A stretch of DNA of 64,000 nt from Shewanella chilikensis (GTDB taxonomy: Bacteria; Pseudomonadota; Gammaproteobacteria; Enterobacterales; Shewanellaceae). Both the position numbers and the translations under genes were made by a program. Location: assembly GCF_002836945.1 (NCBI RefSeq), contig NZ_NIJM01000014.1:29088-93087 (forward strand). Direction: 5' to 3'. Of the stretch, positions 1 to 8,731 are shown piece after piece. A model generated the notes under the pieces. The model did no database searches. It was not told where the DNA came from and saw only the letters and a list, made by a program, of their open reading frames with translations. Each line of letters opens with the position of its first letter. Within the stretch, counting starts at the first letter, position 1.

Positions 1-1014
1 AGGCTGATGAAAGAGCTGGGTGTAGAAGGCTTCTCTGCCAAGAGCTTTGCCGAGCTGGGTCCGGAAATCCAAAATCCTGTGTACTGCTCCGATTGCCATA
101 CCCAAGGCTCAGCTGAACTGACACTGCCAAGACCTCATGCCCAGGATGCCATGGCCAAAGTGCACAAACCCTTTGGCGAACAAAATCAGTCTATGCAGCA
201 ATCACAGGTTTGCGGCCAGTGCCATGTCACTTACTACTTCCAGCCTGAGCGCCAGGACAAGGTCAATATCCCTTGGATCTTCGGCAACAGCGCCGATGAG
301 ATAGAAAAGTACTATGATGCCCGGCAGTTTTTCGAGTGGGTACACCCGATATCGAGAACGCCGCTGGTGAAGGCGCGCCATCCCGAGTTTGAGCACTGGA
401 ACCGCAGCGTCCACGCCGAGGCTGGAATCAGTTGTGTCACCTGTCATATGACCCAGGAAACCAGCGCCGACGGCAAATCTTTCACCAACCACAAGATAAC
501 CAACCATCTGCCGGACTTTGAAGCGGCCAATTGCAGCAGTTGTCACCAGAGTCAGCAACACATTACCCAACTGATTGCCGACAACAAGGCGCTACTGGAG
601 ACCAAGGCGCAACAGTTACAGGAACTGCTTATCAAGGCCCACTATGAAGCCGGTGCCGCCTGGAAGGCCGGTGCCCAATGGCAACAGATAGGAGAGGCCA
701 TTATGGGGATACGCCATGCGCAGTGGCGCTGGGACTTTGCCATGTCCTCCCACGGTATTCACGCCCACAACGCCAAAGAGGGTGAAGCCCTGCTGAACAA
801 GGGCTTAGAGCAGATCCGCGCTGCCAGAGAGATATTGAGCAAGCTGAATGCCGACCTTGGCGTAACCCGAGTCGATTATCCGGACTACAGCACCAAGGCC
901 AAGGCGCAGGCAGCCATAGGCGTGGAGCTGGAGAAACTGACCGAGGAGAAGCAGGCCTTTATCAAGACTGAAGTGAAAAAACATTGGCCCAAGGCTGCAA
1001 ACTTCGGCTATTGA
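1..1014 (+). CDS. nrfA: Cytochrome c nitrite reductase (ammonia-forming), C-terminal part
   Basis: The frame is open from the first base, so the gene begins outside the window; about 337 C-terminal residues are present (family usually about 470). Counted from the ATG at base 7, four CxxCH haem sites are visible: CSDCH (27-31), CGQCH (69-73), CVTCH (143-147) and CSSCH (176-180). The family's first haem uses a lysine ligand (CxxCK) and would lie upstream, as would the signal peptide. NrfA is the periplasmic pentahaem enzyme that reduces nitrite to ammonium with six electrons. Helices after the last haem fit the family's dimer-forming C-terminal region. A terminator follows and the next gene is on the other strand. 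Identification is firm from haem spacing and the surrounding sequence; only the missing N-terminus is uncertain. Confidence 0.95.
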   Translation, partial: RLMKELGVEGFSAKSFAELGPEIQNPVYCSDCHTQGSAELTLPRPHAQDAMAKVHKPFGEQNQSMQQSQVCGQCHVTYYFQPERQDKVNIPWIFGNSADEIEKYYDARQFFEWVHPISRTPLVKARHPEFEHWNRSVHAEAGISCVTCHMTQETSADGKSFTNHKITNHLPDFEAANCSSCHQSQQHITQLIADNKALLETKAQQLQELLIKAHYEAGAAWKAGAQWQQIGEAIMGIRHAQWRWDFAMSSHGIHAHNAKEGEALLNKGLEQIRAAREILSKLNADLGVTRVDYPDYSTKAKAQAAIGVELEKLTEEKQAFIKTEVKKHWPKAANFGY

Positions 1015-1130
1015 GCGGCAAGGTGAACAATTGCCGGAATGAGAGCCAAGCCTTAATCAAAACATGCAAATTTGATTGGGAATAAGCGGCGTTCGACAAT
1101 AGCCGCGGTAGGAAATATGGCCGTTTACCA

Positions 1131-1179
1131 AGCGGGCACCAGCAGGCACTGTGTGTGCTCTGGGCCCGCCTGTTTTTTT
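1131..1179 (+). terminator. Rho-independent terminator after nrfA
   Basis: A long stem starts with GCGGGC (1132-1137) and closes with GCCCGC (1164-1169), with additional inner pairing (CCAG with CTGG, GCAC with GTGC). It is followed by GTTTTTTT on the + strand. It lies about 115 bp after the nrfA stop. Confidence 0.8.
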
Positions 1180-1216
1180 ATCGCGTCCACTTTAGGAGCC
1201 AGCTGCAGCTGTCCAG

Positions 1217-4200
1217 TTAAAACTGCTGCAACTGGTTAAGGATGCGCTTTTCCGATATCGGATAGGCAGTGCCCAGACTCTGGGCAAAACAGCTAACCCT
1301 GTACTCTTCCAGCATCCAGCGCACCTCGGCCAGCGCCTCCGGTACCGCCTGGCTGCGCGGCACCTTGGCAAGCGCGGCCTTGAACTCTGTCTCGGCGTTG
1401 TGAATGCTGTGCAGGTGCAAACGGTCACGGTTGGGATCCACCGGCAGCTTGTCCAGGCGCAGCTCAATCGCCTTGAGATAGCGGATCAGATCCCCAAGAC
1501 GGCGCCAACCGGAAGCTTCAACAAATCCCTTGAACACCAGAGCGTCCAATTGGCTTTGAATATCACTCATGGCAAAAGCGATATCCAGGCTGATTTTACC
1601 CTTGAGACGCTTACGGATCTTCTGGTGCAAGGTCAAAATCTGCTCCACCTTAAGGGCGATGGCCGCTGCGGTTTCATTGAGCTCAGCCCTGACGATCTCC
1701 TTGGCTTTGGCAAAGTCATCGGCACTGCGGACATTCAACTGCTGCTCATCCAAAAGCTGCTGAATTGCCGCGGCAATAATGTCATCTATCAGTATCTGCA
1801 CCTGGCCGAACGGATTGAAATACATCGCCAGTTTGGCCTTGTTGGGCAAGGCCTGCTGTAGATGTTTCACCGGCGATGGAATATTGATAAGCAGCAGCTT
1901 TCTCAGCCCTTGTCTGTGGTTGGAAAGCGCCTGCTGTTCGTCATCAAATAATTTGATAGAAACTGTATCACCGGCATCCACCAAGGCGGGGAAGGCCTTC
2001 ACCTCATAGCTGCCTTTGCGGCTTTGATATTCCTTCGGCAGATCGCCAAAGCTCCATTCGGTCAGGGCGTTTTGCTCTATGCCCTTGTCGGCAACCTTGC
2101 GTATCGCCTGGTTTACCTGCCCCTGCAATGATGCCTTGAGGCTGTCGAGATCCCGGCTCTGGGCCAAGAGCTTGCCCTTGTCGTCTTCCACCTTGAAGTT
2201 CATCTTCAGATGGTCGGCAATGGCGTTAAGATCGAAATCCTCCGGATTGACGCGGGTGCCACTCATTCTCAACAGCTGTTTGCACAGGGAGGGCAACAAA
2301 GGCTGGGCAAAAGGTTCCATCGCCTGCACACAGGCGCGGGCATAATCCGGCGCAGGCACAAAATTGCGCCGCAGCGGTTTGGGCAAGGACTTGATCAGGG
2401 CAACACACTTCTCCTCCCTAAGCCCCGGCACCTGCCAGTCAAAATCGGTATCATCCAACTGATTGAGCAGCGCCACCGGAATAAGCACAGAGACGCCGTC
2501 ATCCTCGGCCGCCGGTTCAAAATGGTAACTCAGCTTGAGGCTGAGATTGCCCTGCTGCCAGCTGTCGGGGAAGTCCAATGCCGATACATGGGTGTCATCC
2601 CTTTGCATCAAGAGTTCGCGGCTGAAATTGAGCAGCTCAGGGGTCTCTTTCCTGGCCTGTTTCCACCAGGTGTTGAATTTGGGCTGGTTGTATATCCCTT
2701 GTGGAATGCGCTCATCGTAGAAGGCGAACAAGGCATCTGTATCCACCAGAATGTCGCGCCGCCGCGACTTATGTTCGAGATCTTCCACCTCTTCGAGCAA
2801 CGCCTGGTTGGCCTTGAAGAAGGCTTCATTGCAGCGTAGCTCACCCTCGGCCAGAGCCGAGCGAATAAAGATTTCCCGAGCCTTAACCGGCTCCAGCGGG
2901 CCAAACTGTACCCGGCGGCGGTTGACTATGGTGAGGCCATAGAGCACCTGATTTTCCAGGGCGATCACACTGCCCTGTTTGGCTTCGAAATGGGGCTCGT
3001 TGTGCTGCTTCTTGACCAGATGCGCCGCCAGAGACTCGAGCCATACAGGATCGATACGGGCGCAGGTACGGGCGAACAGGCGTGATGTTTCGGTAAGCTC
3101 GGCCGCCATAATCCACTTGGGGCCCTTCTTGGCCAGCGGCGAGCCGGGAAACACAAAGAAGCGCCGGTTGCGGGCCCCCAGATACTCGTTGTCTTTATCC
3201 TTGAAGCCGATATGGCTCAGCAGCCCCGAGAGCAGCGCCTGGTGCAGTGGCTCATATTCGGCGGCCTGACTGTTGAGGCGCCACTTGAGGTCGTGCACAC
3301 TCTGACGCAGCTGGGCATAGAGATCCTGCCATTCGCGAATACGCAAATAGGCCAGATACTCGGCCTTCACCTGCTTGCGGAACTGGCTGGATGACAGGCT
3401 CTTCTGCTGCTCTTTGAGGTACTGCCACAGATTGAGCCAGGCAACAAAGTCGGAGTCTTTGTCGGCAAAACGGCGATGGGCCTCATCGGCGGCCTGTTTC
3501 TTCTCATGTGGCCGCTCACGGGGATCCTGAATCGATAACCCGGCGACAATCACCATCACCTCATGCAGACAGCCCAGCTTATTGGCCTCAAGCACCATGC
3601 GGGCCAGGCGGGGATCGACCGGGATCTTCGCCAGATCGCGCCCGAGCGGGGTCAGTTTCAGCGCCCCTTTGTGCTTGCTCACCGCCTGCAACTCTTCGAG
3701 CAGCAAGAAACCGTCGCGTATGTGGCGCGGATCCGGAGGCTGAATAAAAGGGAAACCCTCAATGTCACCCAGGCCTATGGCCAGCATCTGCAGGATCACG
3801 GATGCCAGGTTGGTACGCAGAATTTCAGGATCGGTAAACTCTGGCCGATTGATAAAGTCCTGTTCGTCATAAAGGCGAATACAGATCCCCGGCCCAACCC
3901 GACCGCAACGTCCCTGGCGTTGATTGGCACTGGCCTGGGAGATGGGCTCAATCGGCAAACGCTGCACCTTGGTGCGATAGCTGTAGCGGCTTATCCTGGC
4001 AGTACCAGGGTCAATAACATAGCGGATCCCTGGCACAGTCAGCGAGGTTTCGGCCACGTTGGTGGCCAATACAATACGCCGTCCTGGATGCGACTTGAAT
4101 ACCTTGGACTGCTCGCCGTATGACAAACGGGCATAAAGCGGCAAGATCTCGGTATCGCGCAGGTTACGCTTTTTCAGCTGCTCGGCGGTATCGCGGATTT

Positions 4201-5092
4201 CGCGCTCGCCGTTCATGAAAATCAGAATGTCCCCCGGGCCTTCGCGACAGAGTTCATCGACGGCGGCAAAGATGCCGTCCATCAGATCCAAGTCGGCGTC
4301 GTCATCCTGCAACAGGGGGCGATAGCGGGTTTCCACCGGATAGGTGCGGCCGGACACTTCCACCACGGGCGCATTGTCAAAATGCCTGGAAAAACGCTCC
4401 ACATCTATGGTGGCCGAGGTGATGATCAACTTGAGATCCGGGCGCTTTTGCAAAATTTGCTTCAGATAACCCAGAATAAAGTCGATGTTGAGACTGCGCT
4501 CATGGGCCTCGTCTATGATGAGGCAATCATACTGACTGAGCCATTTATCCGATGCCAGTTCTGCCAGCAGGATACCGTCTGTCATCAGCTTGATATAGGA
4601 GTCCTGGGAAACCGCATCGGCGAAACGAACCTTAAAACCCACTGCCTGACCCAGCTCTGTCTTGAGTTCATCGGCAACCCGGCTGGCCACGCTGCGGGCC
4701 GCCAGCCGCCTTGGCTGAGTGTGACCAATCAGACCACGACTGCCAAGCCCCAAGTCGAGACAGATTTTGGGCAGCTGAGTGGTCTTGCCCGAACCTGTCT
4801 CACCGGCCACTATCACCACCTGATGATTGATGATGGCCGAGGCGATTTCATCGCGCTTTTGTGACACCGGCAGCTCATCCGGATACTCGATGACAGGCCT
4901 GTCTGCCAGCCTTTGCTGCGCCCTTTCATAAGCCTGCACCGCGGCTTCACTGAGCTCGGCGAGTTTTTGCTGTTTGGCTTCTGTATCGGGGCTTTTTTTC
5001 AAGCGGAATAAGCTGCGGCGAATGCGCGCCGCATCGGCTTGAAAGCAGAGATCCAGATATTCGCGGGAGAGTGGGTGCAGCTTAGCGTTCAA
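1217..5092 (-). CDS. hrpA: ATP-dependent RNA helicase HrpA (DEAH box)
   Basis: A 1291-residue DEAH-box helicase, close to E. coli HrpA (1300). Walker A GETGSGKTT lies at residues 97-105. A DEAH box follows near 195, then SAT (motif III) and the QRxGRxGR-type motif VI. The OB-fold domain and the long C-terminal region of unknown role (DUF3418) follow. HrpA unwinds RNA and helps rescue collided or stalled ribosomes. The only usable start is TTG at 5092, because a TAA lies in frame five codons upstream; AGG sits just before it as a weak ribosome-binding site. A terminator-like hairpin (5118-5144) lies only about 25 bp upstream of the start, so transcription from the CBS gene would have to read through it. 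Confidence 0.96.
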   Translation of the reverse strand: MNAKLHPLSREYLDLCFQADAARIRRSLFRLKKSPDTEAKQQKLAELSEAAVQAYERAQQRLADRPVIEYPDELPVSQKRDEIASAIINHQVVIVAGETGSGKTTQLPKICLDLGLGSRGLIGHTQPRRLAARSVASRVADELKTELGQAVGFKVRFADAVSQDSYIKLMTDGILLAELASDKWLSQYDCLIIDEAHERSLNIDFILGYLKQILQKRPDLKLIITSATIDVERFSRHFDNAPVVEVSGRTYPVETRYRPLLQDDDADLDLMDGIFAAVDELCREGPGDILIFMNGEREIRDTAEQLKKRNLRDTEILPLYARLSYGEQSKVFKSHPGRRIVLATNVAETSLTVPGIRYVIDPGTARISRYSYRTKVQRLPIEPISQASANQRQGRCGRVGPGICIRLYDEQDFINRPEFTDPEILRTNLASVILQMLAIGLGDIEGFPFIQPPDPRHIRDGFLLLEELQAVSKHKGALKLTPLGRDLAKIPVDPRLARMVLEANKLGCLHEVMVIVAGLSIQDPRERPHEKKQAADEAHRRFADKDSDFVAWLNLWQYLKEQQKSLSSSQFRKQVKAEYLAYLRIREWQDLYAQLRQSVHDLKWRLNSQAAEYEPLHQALLSGLLSHIGFKDKDNEYLGARNRRFFVFPGSPLAKKGPKWIMAAELTETSRLFARTCARIDPVWLESLAAHLVKKQHNEPHFEAKQGSVIALENQVLYGLTIVNRRRVQFGPLEPVKAREIFIRSALAEGELRCNEAFFKANQALLEEVEDLEHKSRRRDILVDTDALFAFYDERIPQGIYNQPKFNTWWKQARKETPELLNFSRELLMQRDDTHVSALDFPDSWQQGNLSLKLSYHFEPAAEDDGVSVLIPVALLNQLDDTDFDWQVPGLREEKCVALIKSLPKPLRRNFVPAPDYARACVQAMEPFAQPLLPSLCKQLLRMSGTRVNPEDFDLNAIADHLKMNFKVEDDKGKLLAQSRDLDSLKASLQGQVNQAIRKVADKGIEQNALTEWSFGDLPKEYQSRKGSYEVKAFPALVDAGDTVSIKLFDDEQQALSNHRQGLRKLLLINIPSPVKHLQQALPNKAKLAMYFNPFGQVQILIDDIIAAAIQQLLDEQQLNVRSADDFAKAKEIVRAELNETAAAIALKVEQILTLHQKIRKRLKGKISLDIAFAMSDIQSQLDALVFKGFVEASGWRRLGDLIRYLKAIELRLDKLPVDPNRDRLHLHSIHNAETEFKAALAKVPRSQAVPEALAEVRWMLEEYRVSCFAQSLGTAYPISEKRILNQLQQF

Positions 5093-5112
5093 AACCTGTG
5101 TCCATTAGGGAT

Positions 5113-5145
5113 CAAAAACGGCGATCCTAACAAGGATACGCCGTC
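5113..5145 (-). terminator. Terminator or attenuator between the CBS gene and hrpA
   Basis: On the minus strand, ACGGCG pairs with CGCCGT and ATCC with GGAT (5118-5144), with one bulged base and a 6-nt loop. Five T residues follow. It ends the CBS gene and sits about 20-25 bp before the hrpA TTG, so it could also control hrpA. Confidence 0.7.
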
Positions 5146-5201
5146 TTGGGTATGCTTACTGACTGATAATGCCCAAATTTCAGTCAAATCAAGCGCAGTT
5201 G

Positions 5202-5618
5202 TCAGGCCGGGGTCAAATAACACTGCTGCATATAGCTGTTCATGGCCTTGAGCACATTGGTACGGTTGATGGTGCCCACCACCCGGCCATCTTCCACCAC
5301 TGGGTATATTTTCGGCTTCTGCCCCAGCATCTGCTCGGCCAGCTGCAACATGCTGTCATCCGGTCTGACCCAAAGGACATCGGCGCGCATGCAGTCGCGC
5401 ACCACGGCGGTCAAATCGCAGTGATAGCTGCTCTTGAGCATGGCAGCCATACAGTCTTGCTGTGACAAAAAACCCACCAGGCTTCCTGCTGCATCCACCA
5501 CGGGCGCCCCGCCCTTGTTGGCCTCAAGCAGTTTTTCCACCGCGGTGGCTATCGACATATCCGCCTTCAGCAGCACGGGCTGACGGTCCATATGATCACG
5601 TATTTTTATCGAATCCAT
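5202..5618 (-). CDS. Tandem CBS-domain protein
   Basis: The product is 138 residues and consists almost entirely of two CBS motifs (about 5-65 and 70-130), a fold that usually binds adenine nucleotides. No enzymatic or transport domain is attached, so it probably senses nucleotides for a partner or is a stand-alone regulator; the partner is not apparent. The frame stays open upstream to a TTG at 5684. The start MDSIKIRDHM at 5618 is preferred because GGGGA lies 8 bp upstream of that ATG and the CBS domain begins immediately. It is followed by a hairpin terminator and then hrpA on the same strand. Confidence 0.85.
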   Translation of the reverse strand: MDSIKIRDHMDRQPVLLKADMSIATAVEKLLEANKGGAPVVDAAGSLVGFLSQQDCMAAMLKSSYHCDLTAVVRDCMRADVLWVRPDDSMLQLAEQMLGQKPKIYPVVEDGRVVGTINRTNVLKAMNSYMQQCYLTPA

Positions 5619-5713
5619 AGTTTTCCCCAAGTTCAAAACGGCTTCATTGTTCAGTGTAGCCAATATTTTGCCCTTGGGGTTCAAGCCAACAGCGATTGCC
5701 TCAATCCAAAATT

Positions 5714-6748
5714 TTAGTTATCCCGCCAGATCATCACTTCCGCCGCTTGATTGCTCTTGCGCCAGGCACGGTACATCCCTTCCGTGTTGAACGGCGTTGC
5801 CACATTGCCCCTTTGGTCAATGGCGATCACTCCGCCACTGCCGCCGGCAGAGATCAGCCGCTGGTTGATCACTTCATCGGCAGCCTGCAAAATCGACTTT
5901 TGCTGATACTTGGCCCTGGCGCAGATATCGCCGGCCACATGGAAACGGATGAAGTACTCACCGTGGCCGGTCGCCGAAACGGCGCAGACACCGTTCTCGG
6001 CATAAGTGCCGGCACCTATCACAGGTGAATCACCGATTCGGCCATAACGTTTGGCTGTCATGCCGCCGGTCGAGGTCCCGGCCGCCAGGTTGCCCTGCTT
6101 ATCCAATGCCACTGCGCCAACTGTGCCGAACTTGTAATCGAGATCCAAAGGACTCAGACGCGCCTGAAAGTCTTTATTGGCTTCGGCGGCGTTGATTTTG
6201 GCCCTGGCATCGAGAAGCTGCTGATAGCGCGCTTCGCTGTCAAAGCGATTGCCAGGCACCAGCTCCATTCCCAACGTCAGGGCGAACTCCTCGGCGCCCG
6301 CCCCCGAGAGCATCACATGTTCTGACTTGTCTATCACGGCTCTGGCGAGATCGATTGGATGACGTATATGTTTAACCCCGGCAACGGCACCGGCATTCAT
6401 ACTCTTGCCATCCATGATGGAGGCGTCCAGTTCATGACTGCCATCAAAGGTATACACGGCACCGATACCGGCATTGAATAATGGACTGTCTTCCAGCACT
6501 CTGATGGCGGCCTGTACCGCTTCCATACTGGCGCCGCCCTTATCCAGTACCTTATAACCGGCATTGACGGCTTCGGTCAGCTTTTCACGATAGGCTTTTT
6601 GCTGCTCTTCAGTCAAAGCCGCCTTGGATATGGTGCCGGCGCCGCCGTGAATGGCAATCGCAAAGGGCGCCTCTGCAGCCTGGACCGACATCATACCTCC
6701 CAGCAGAAGTCCCAGGCTCAGACTTAAATTTTTTATATTTGTTTTCAT
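5714..6748 (-). CDS. Exported isoaspartyl peptidase / L-asparaginase (Ntn hydrolase)
   Basis: 344 residues with a signal peptide (1-25, cut likely after VQA or QAA). The type 2 asparaginase fold starts with HGGAG (34-38). The nucleophile is Thr209 in KFGTVG, where the precursor cleaves itself into alpha and beta subunits. The downstream TSTGG and GDSPVIGAG motifs fit the family. Substrates are beta-aspartyl dipeptides and asparagine; the signal peptide places this copy in the periplasm, unlike cytoplasmic E. coli IaaA. It is divergent from tamA and separated by about 130 bp. Family assignment is firm; substrate preference is inferred. Confidence 0.93.
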   Translation of the reverse strand: MKTNIKNLSLSLGLLLGGMMSVQAAEAPFAIAIHGGAGTISKAALTEEQQKAYREKLTEAVNAGYKVLDKGGASMEAVQAAIRVLEDSPLFNAGIGAVYTFDGSHELDASIMDGKSMNAGAVAGVKHIRHPIDLARAVIDKSEHVMLSGAGAEEFALTLGMELVPGNRFDSEARYQQLLDARAKINAAEANKDFQARLSPLDLDYKFGTVGAVALDKQGNLAAGTSTGGMTAKRYGRIGDSPVIGAGTYAENGVCAVSATGHGEYFIRFHVAGDICARAKYQQKSILQAADEVINQRLISAGGSGGVIAIDQRGNVATPFNTEGMYRAWRKSNQAAEVMIWRDN

Positions 6749-6880
6749 TGTATTGCTTCCACATTAACGACTGCTGCCTTTGTAACCATTTTAGGTCCGG
6801 ATGGCAATCTGTTACTTGCCTGAGCCGAGATCAGAGGCGACAATGCAACAATGTTACATTAAACAAAAGTTCTGATTTCC

Positions 6881-8731
6881 TTGACCAAAAACAGTCGCTT
6901 TCCCGCGTATATCCTGAGTTTTGCGTCGATCATGCTGGCCAGCCCCCGAGCAAATAGCGCCGATGATCCTCTGCTTAATCTCCGCATCGAAGGGGTATCG
7001 GGTGAGCTTGAAAAAAATATCCGCGCACACTTGGGCAACTTTCCTGAATCCGAGGTGCAACGCCGTGCCTATCTGTTTAATGTCAGCGACAGTGTCGAGG
7101 CCGCGCTGGAATCCATGGGCTATTACCATGGCGAACTGGAACAGGAACTCAAGGAAAACGAACAAGGGCCGTGGGAGCTCAAGCTTACAATTACCCCAGG
7201 GGAAGTCACCCGTTTGCAATGGATCGATATCCGCCTCGAAGGCGAAGTGCTAAACGATCCCTGGATCAATCGCTGGCTCAGCCAAATCAAGATCAAACCA
7301 GGCGATCCTCTCAACCACGGTGATTATGAGCGGATAAAATCGCAGCTAATCTCGCTGGCGCTGGCTCGAGGCTATTTTGACGGCCATTATCAGAAATCGG
7401 AGATCCGCGTGAATCGCGATCTCAACCTGGCACAACTCAACCTGTATTTTGACTCGGGCAAGCGCTACAAGTTTGGCGATGTGAGCTTTGAGGGCCACAG
7501 CCTACAACCGCAATTGCTCGAAGATTTACTGCCATTCCAACCCGGCGCCCCCTACAGTACCCGCAAAGTCACACAGCTTAATCAAGAGTTGTTGGATACC
7601 GGCTATTTTTCCAATATCAAGGTGTTACCTCAAATTGACAAGTTGACGGAAGACAGCATACCTGTGCGGGTCGAACTGAGCCCAAGACCGGATCATTCTA
7701 TAGAGCTGGGTCTGGGGGCTGATATCGGCTCCAGTACAGACAGTAATCTGGATCCCAGAGTCAGAGTGACTTGGCGTACTCCGCAGCTCAACAGTTACGG
7801 CCACTCTCAGGAAACCAGCATAGAATGGTCGAGAGACAGACCTAAATTCCTCTCGACTTATACCATACCCCTGACTCACCCTTTGGATGATCAGCTCAAG
7901 ATCCGTGTCGGCCTGCTAAGGGACAAATACGGTGTTACTCAAGACTATGTGCCAGAGGATAGGGACTTTAGCAATACAGGTCAGTTGGAATCGACCAAGA
8001 AGCTTTTCGGGGTTGGCCGCAGCAAGCGGCTCAATAACGGTTGGCTTCTCAATTACTCGCTGGAGGCAATTCAGGAAAGCTATACCCAGTCAGGCGTTGA
8101 TTATGACCCACAATTCCTGCTGTTTGGCACCACCCTCTCCAAGACCAGCCGCGGCGATAACAGTCTGGATCCCAAGTCGGGTTTCAGGCAACTCTATAGC
8201 GTTGAATATGCCGACCCTTCACTGGGTTCAGATGTTCGCCTGACCCGGATGCAGGCCAAGTTCAAATGGATTGAGACTTTCTTTGACAAGCACAGATTTG
8301 TCTCCCGTCTCGATCTCGGGATCAATCTGGCGGCCGAAGGCGATCTGGCGATCATTCCTCCCTCACTGCGTTATTTTGCCGGCGGTGATCAGAGTATTCG
8401 CGGTTACAGCTATCAAGAACTCGGCCCCCACCTGGATTACACCAATGACAAGGGCGGCCTGTCTCGGGAAGTTGTCGGTGGCCGCTATCTGGCTGTCGGT
8501 AGCCTGGAGTATCAATATTACCTGACCCCAAGCTGGCGTGTGGGTACCTTTGTCGATGCCGGTAACGCCTTTGATGTCAATCAATTTGATCCTGTGGTTT
8601 CCGTAGGCGGTGGTATTCACTGGATATCCCCCATAGGTCCCATCAAACTGGATGTGGGCTTTGGCCTGCACGAATCCGATGCCGAAGACAGGCCCTGGCG
8701 TATTCACCTGACCATGGGGACAGAATTATGA
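6881..8731 (+). CDS. tamA: Translocation and assembly module outer-membrane protein TamA
   Basis: A 616-residue Omp85-family protein: signal peptide (about 1-26, AxANSA region), three N-terminal POTRA domains (about 30-270), then a 16-strand barrel of the bacterial surface antigen type. The conserved IRGY motif (SIRGYSYQELGP) is present and the chain ends in a hydrophobic beta strand. TamA works with TamB in outer-membrane protein insertion and lipid homeostasis. The start appears to be TTG at 6881; a CTG three codons upstream is possible, and the next ATG would delete the signal peptide. The stop overlaps the tamB start (ATGA), so the two are translationally coupled. Confidence 0.95.
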   Translation: MTKNSRFPAYILSFASIMLASPRANSADDPLLNLRIEGVSGELEKNIRAHLGNFPESEVQRRAYLFNVSDSVEAALESMGYYHGELEQELKENEQGPWELKLTITPGEVTRLQWIDIRLEGEVLNDPWINRWLSQIKIKPGDPLNHGDYERIKSQLISLALARGYFDGHYQKSEIRVNRDLNLAQLNLYFDSGKRYKFGDVSFEGHSLQPQLLEDLLPFQPGAPYSTRKVTQLNQELLDTGYFSNIKVLPQIDKLTEDSIPVRVELSPRPDHSIELGLGADIGSSTDSNLDPRVRVTWRTPQLNSYGHSQETSIEWSRDRPKFLSTYTIPLTHPLDDQLKIRVGLLRDKYGVTQDYVPEDRDFSNTGQLESTKKLFGVGRSKRLNNGWLLNYSLEAIQESYTQSGVDYDPQFLLFGTTLSKTSRGDNSLDPKSGFRQLYSVEYADPSLGSDVRLTRMQAKFKWIETFFDKHRFVSRLDLGINLAAEGDLAIIPPSLRYFAGGDQSIRGYSYQELGPHLDYTNDKGGLSREVVGGRYLAVGSLEYQYYLTPSWRVGTFVDAGNAFDVNQFDPVVSVGGGIHWISPIGPIKLDVGFGLHESDAEDRPWRIHLTMGTEL

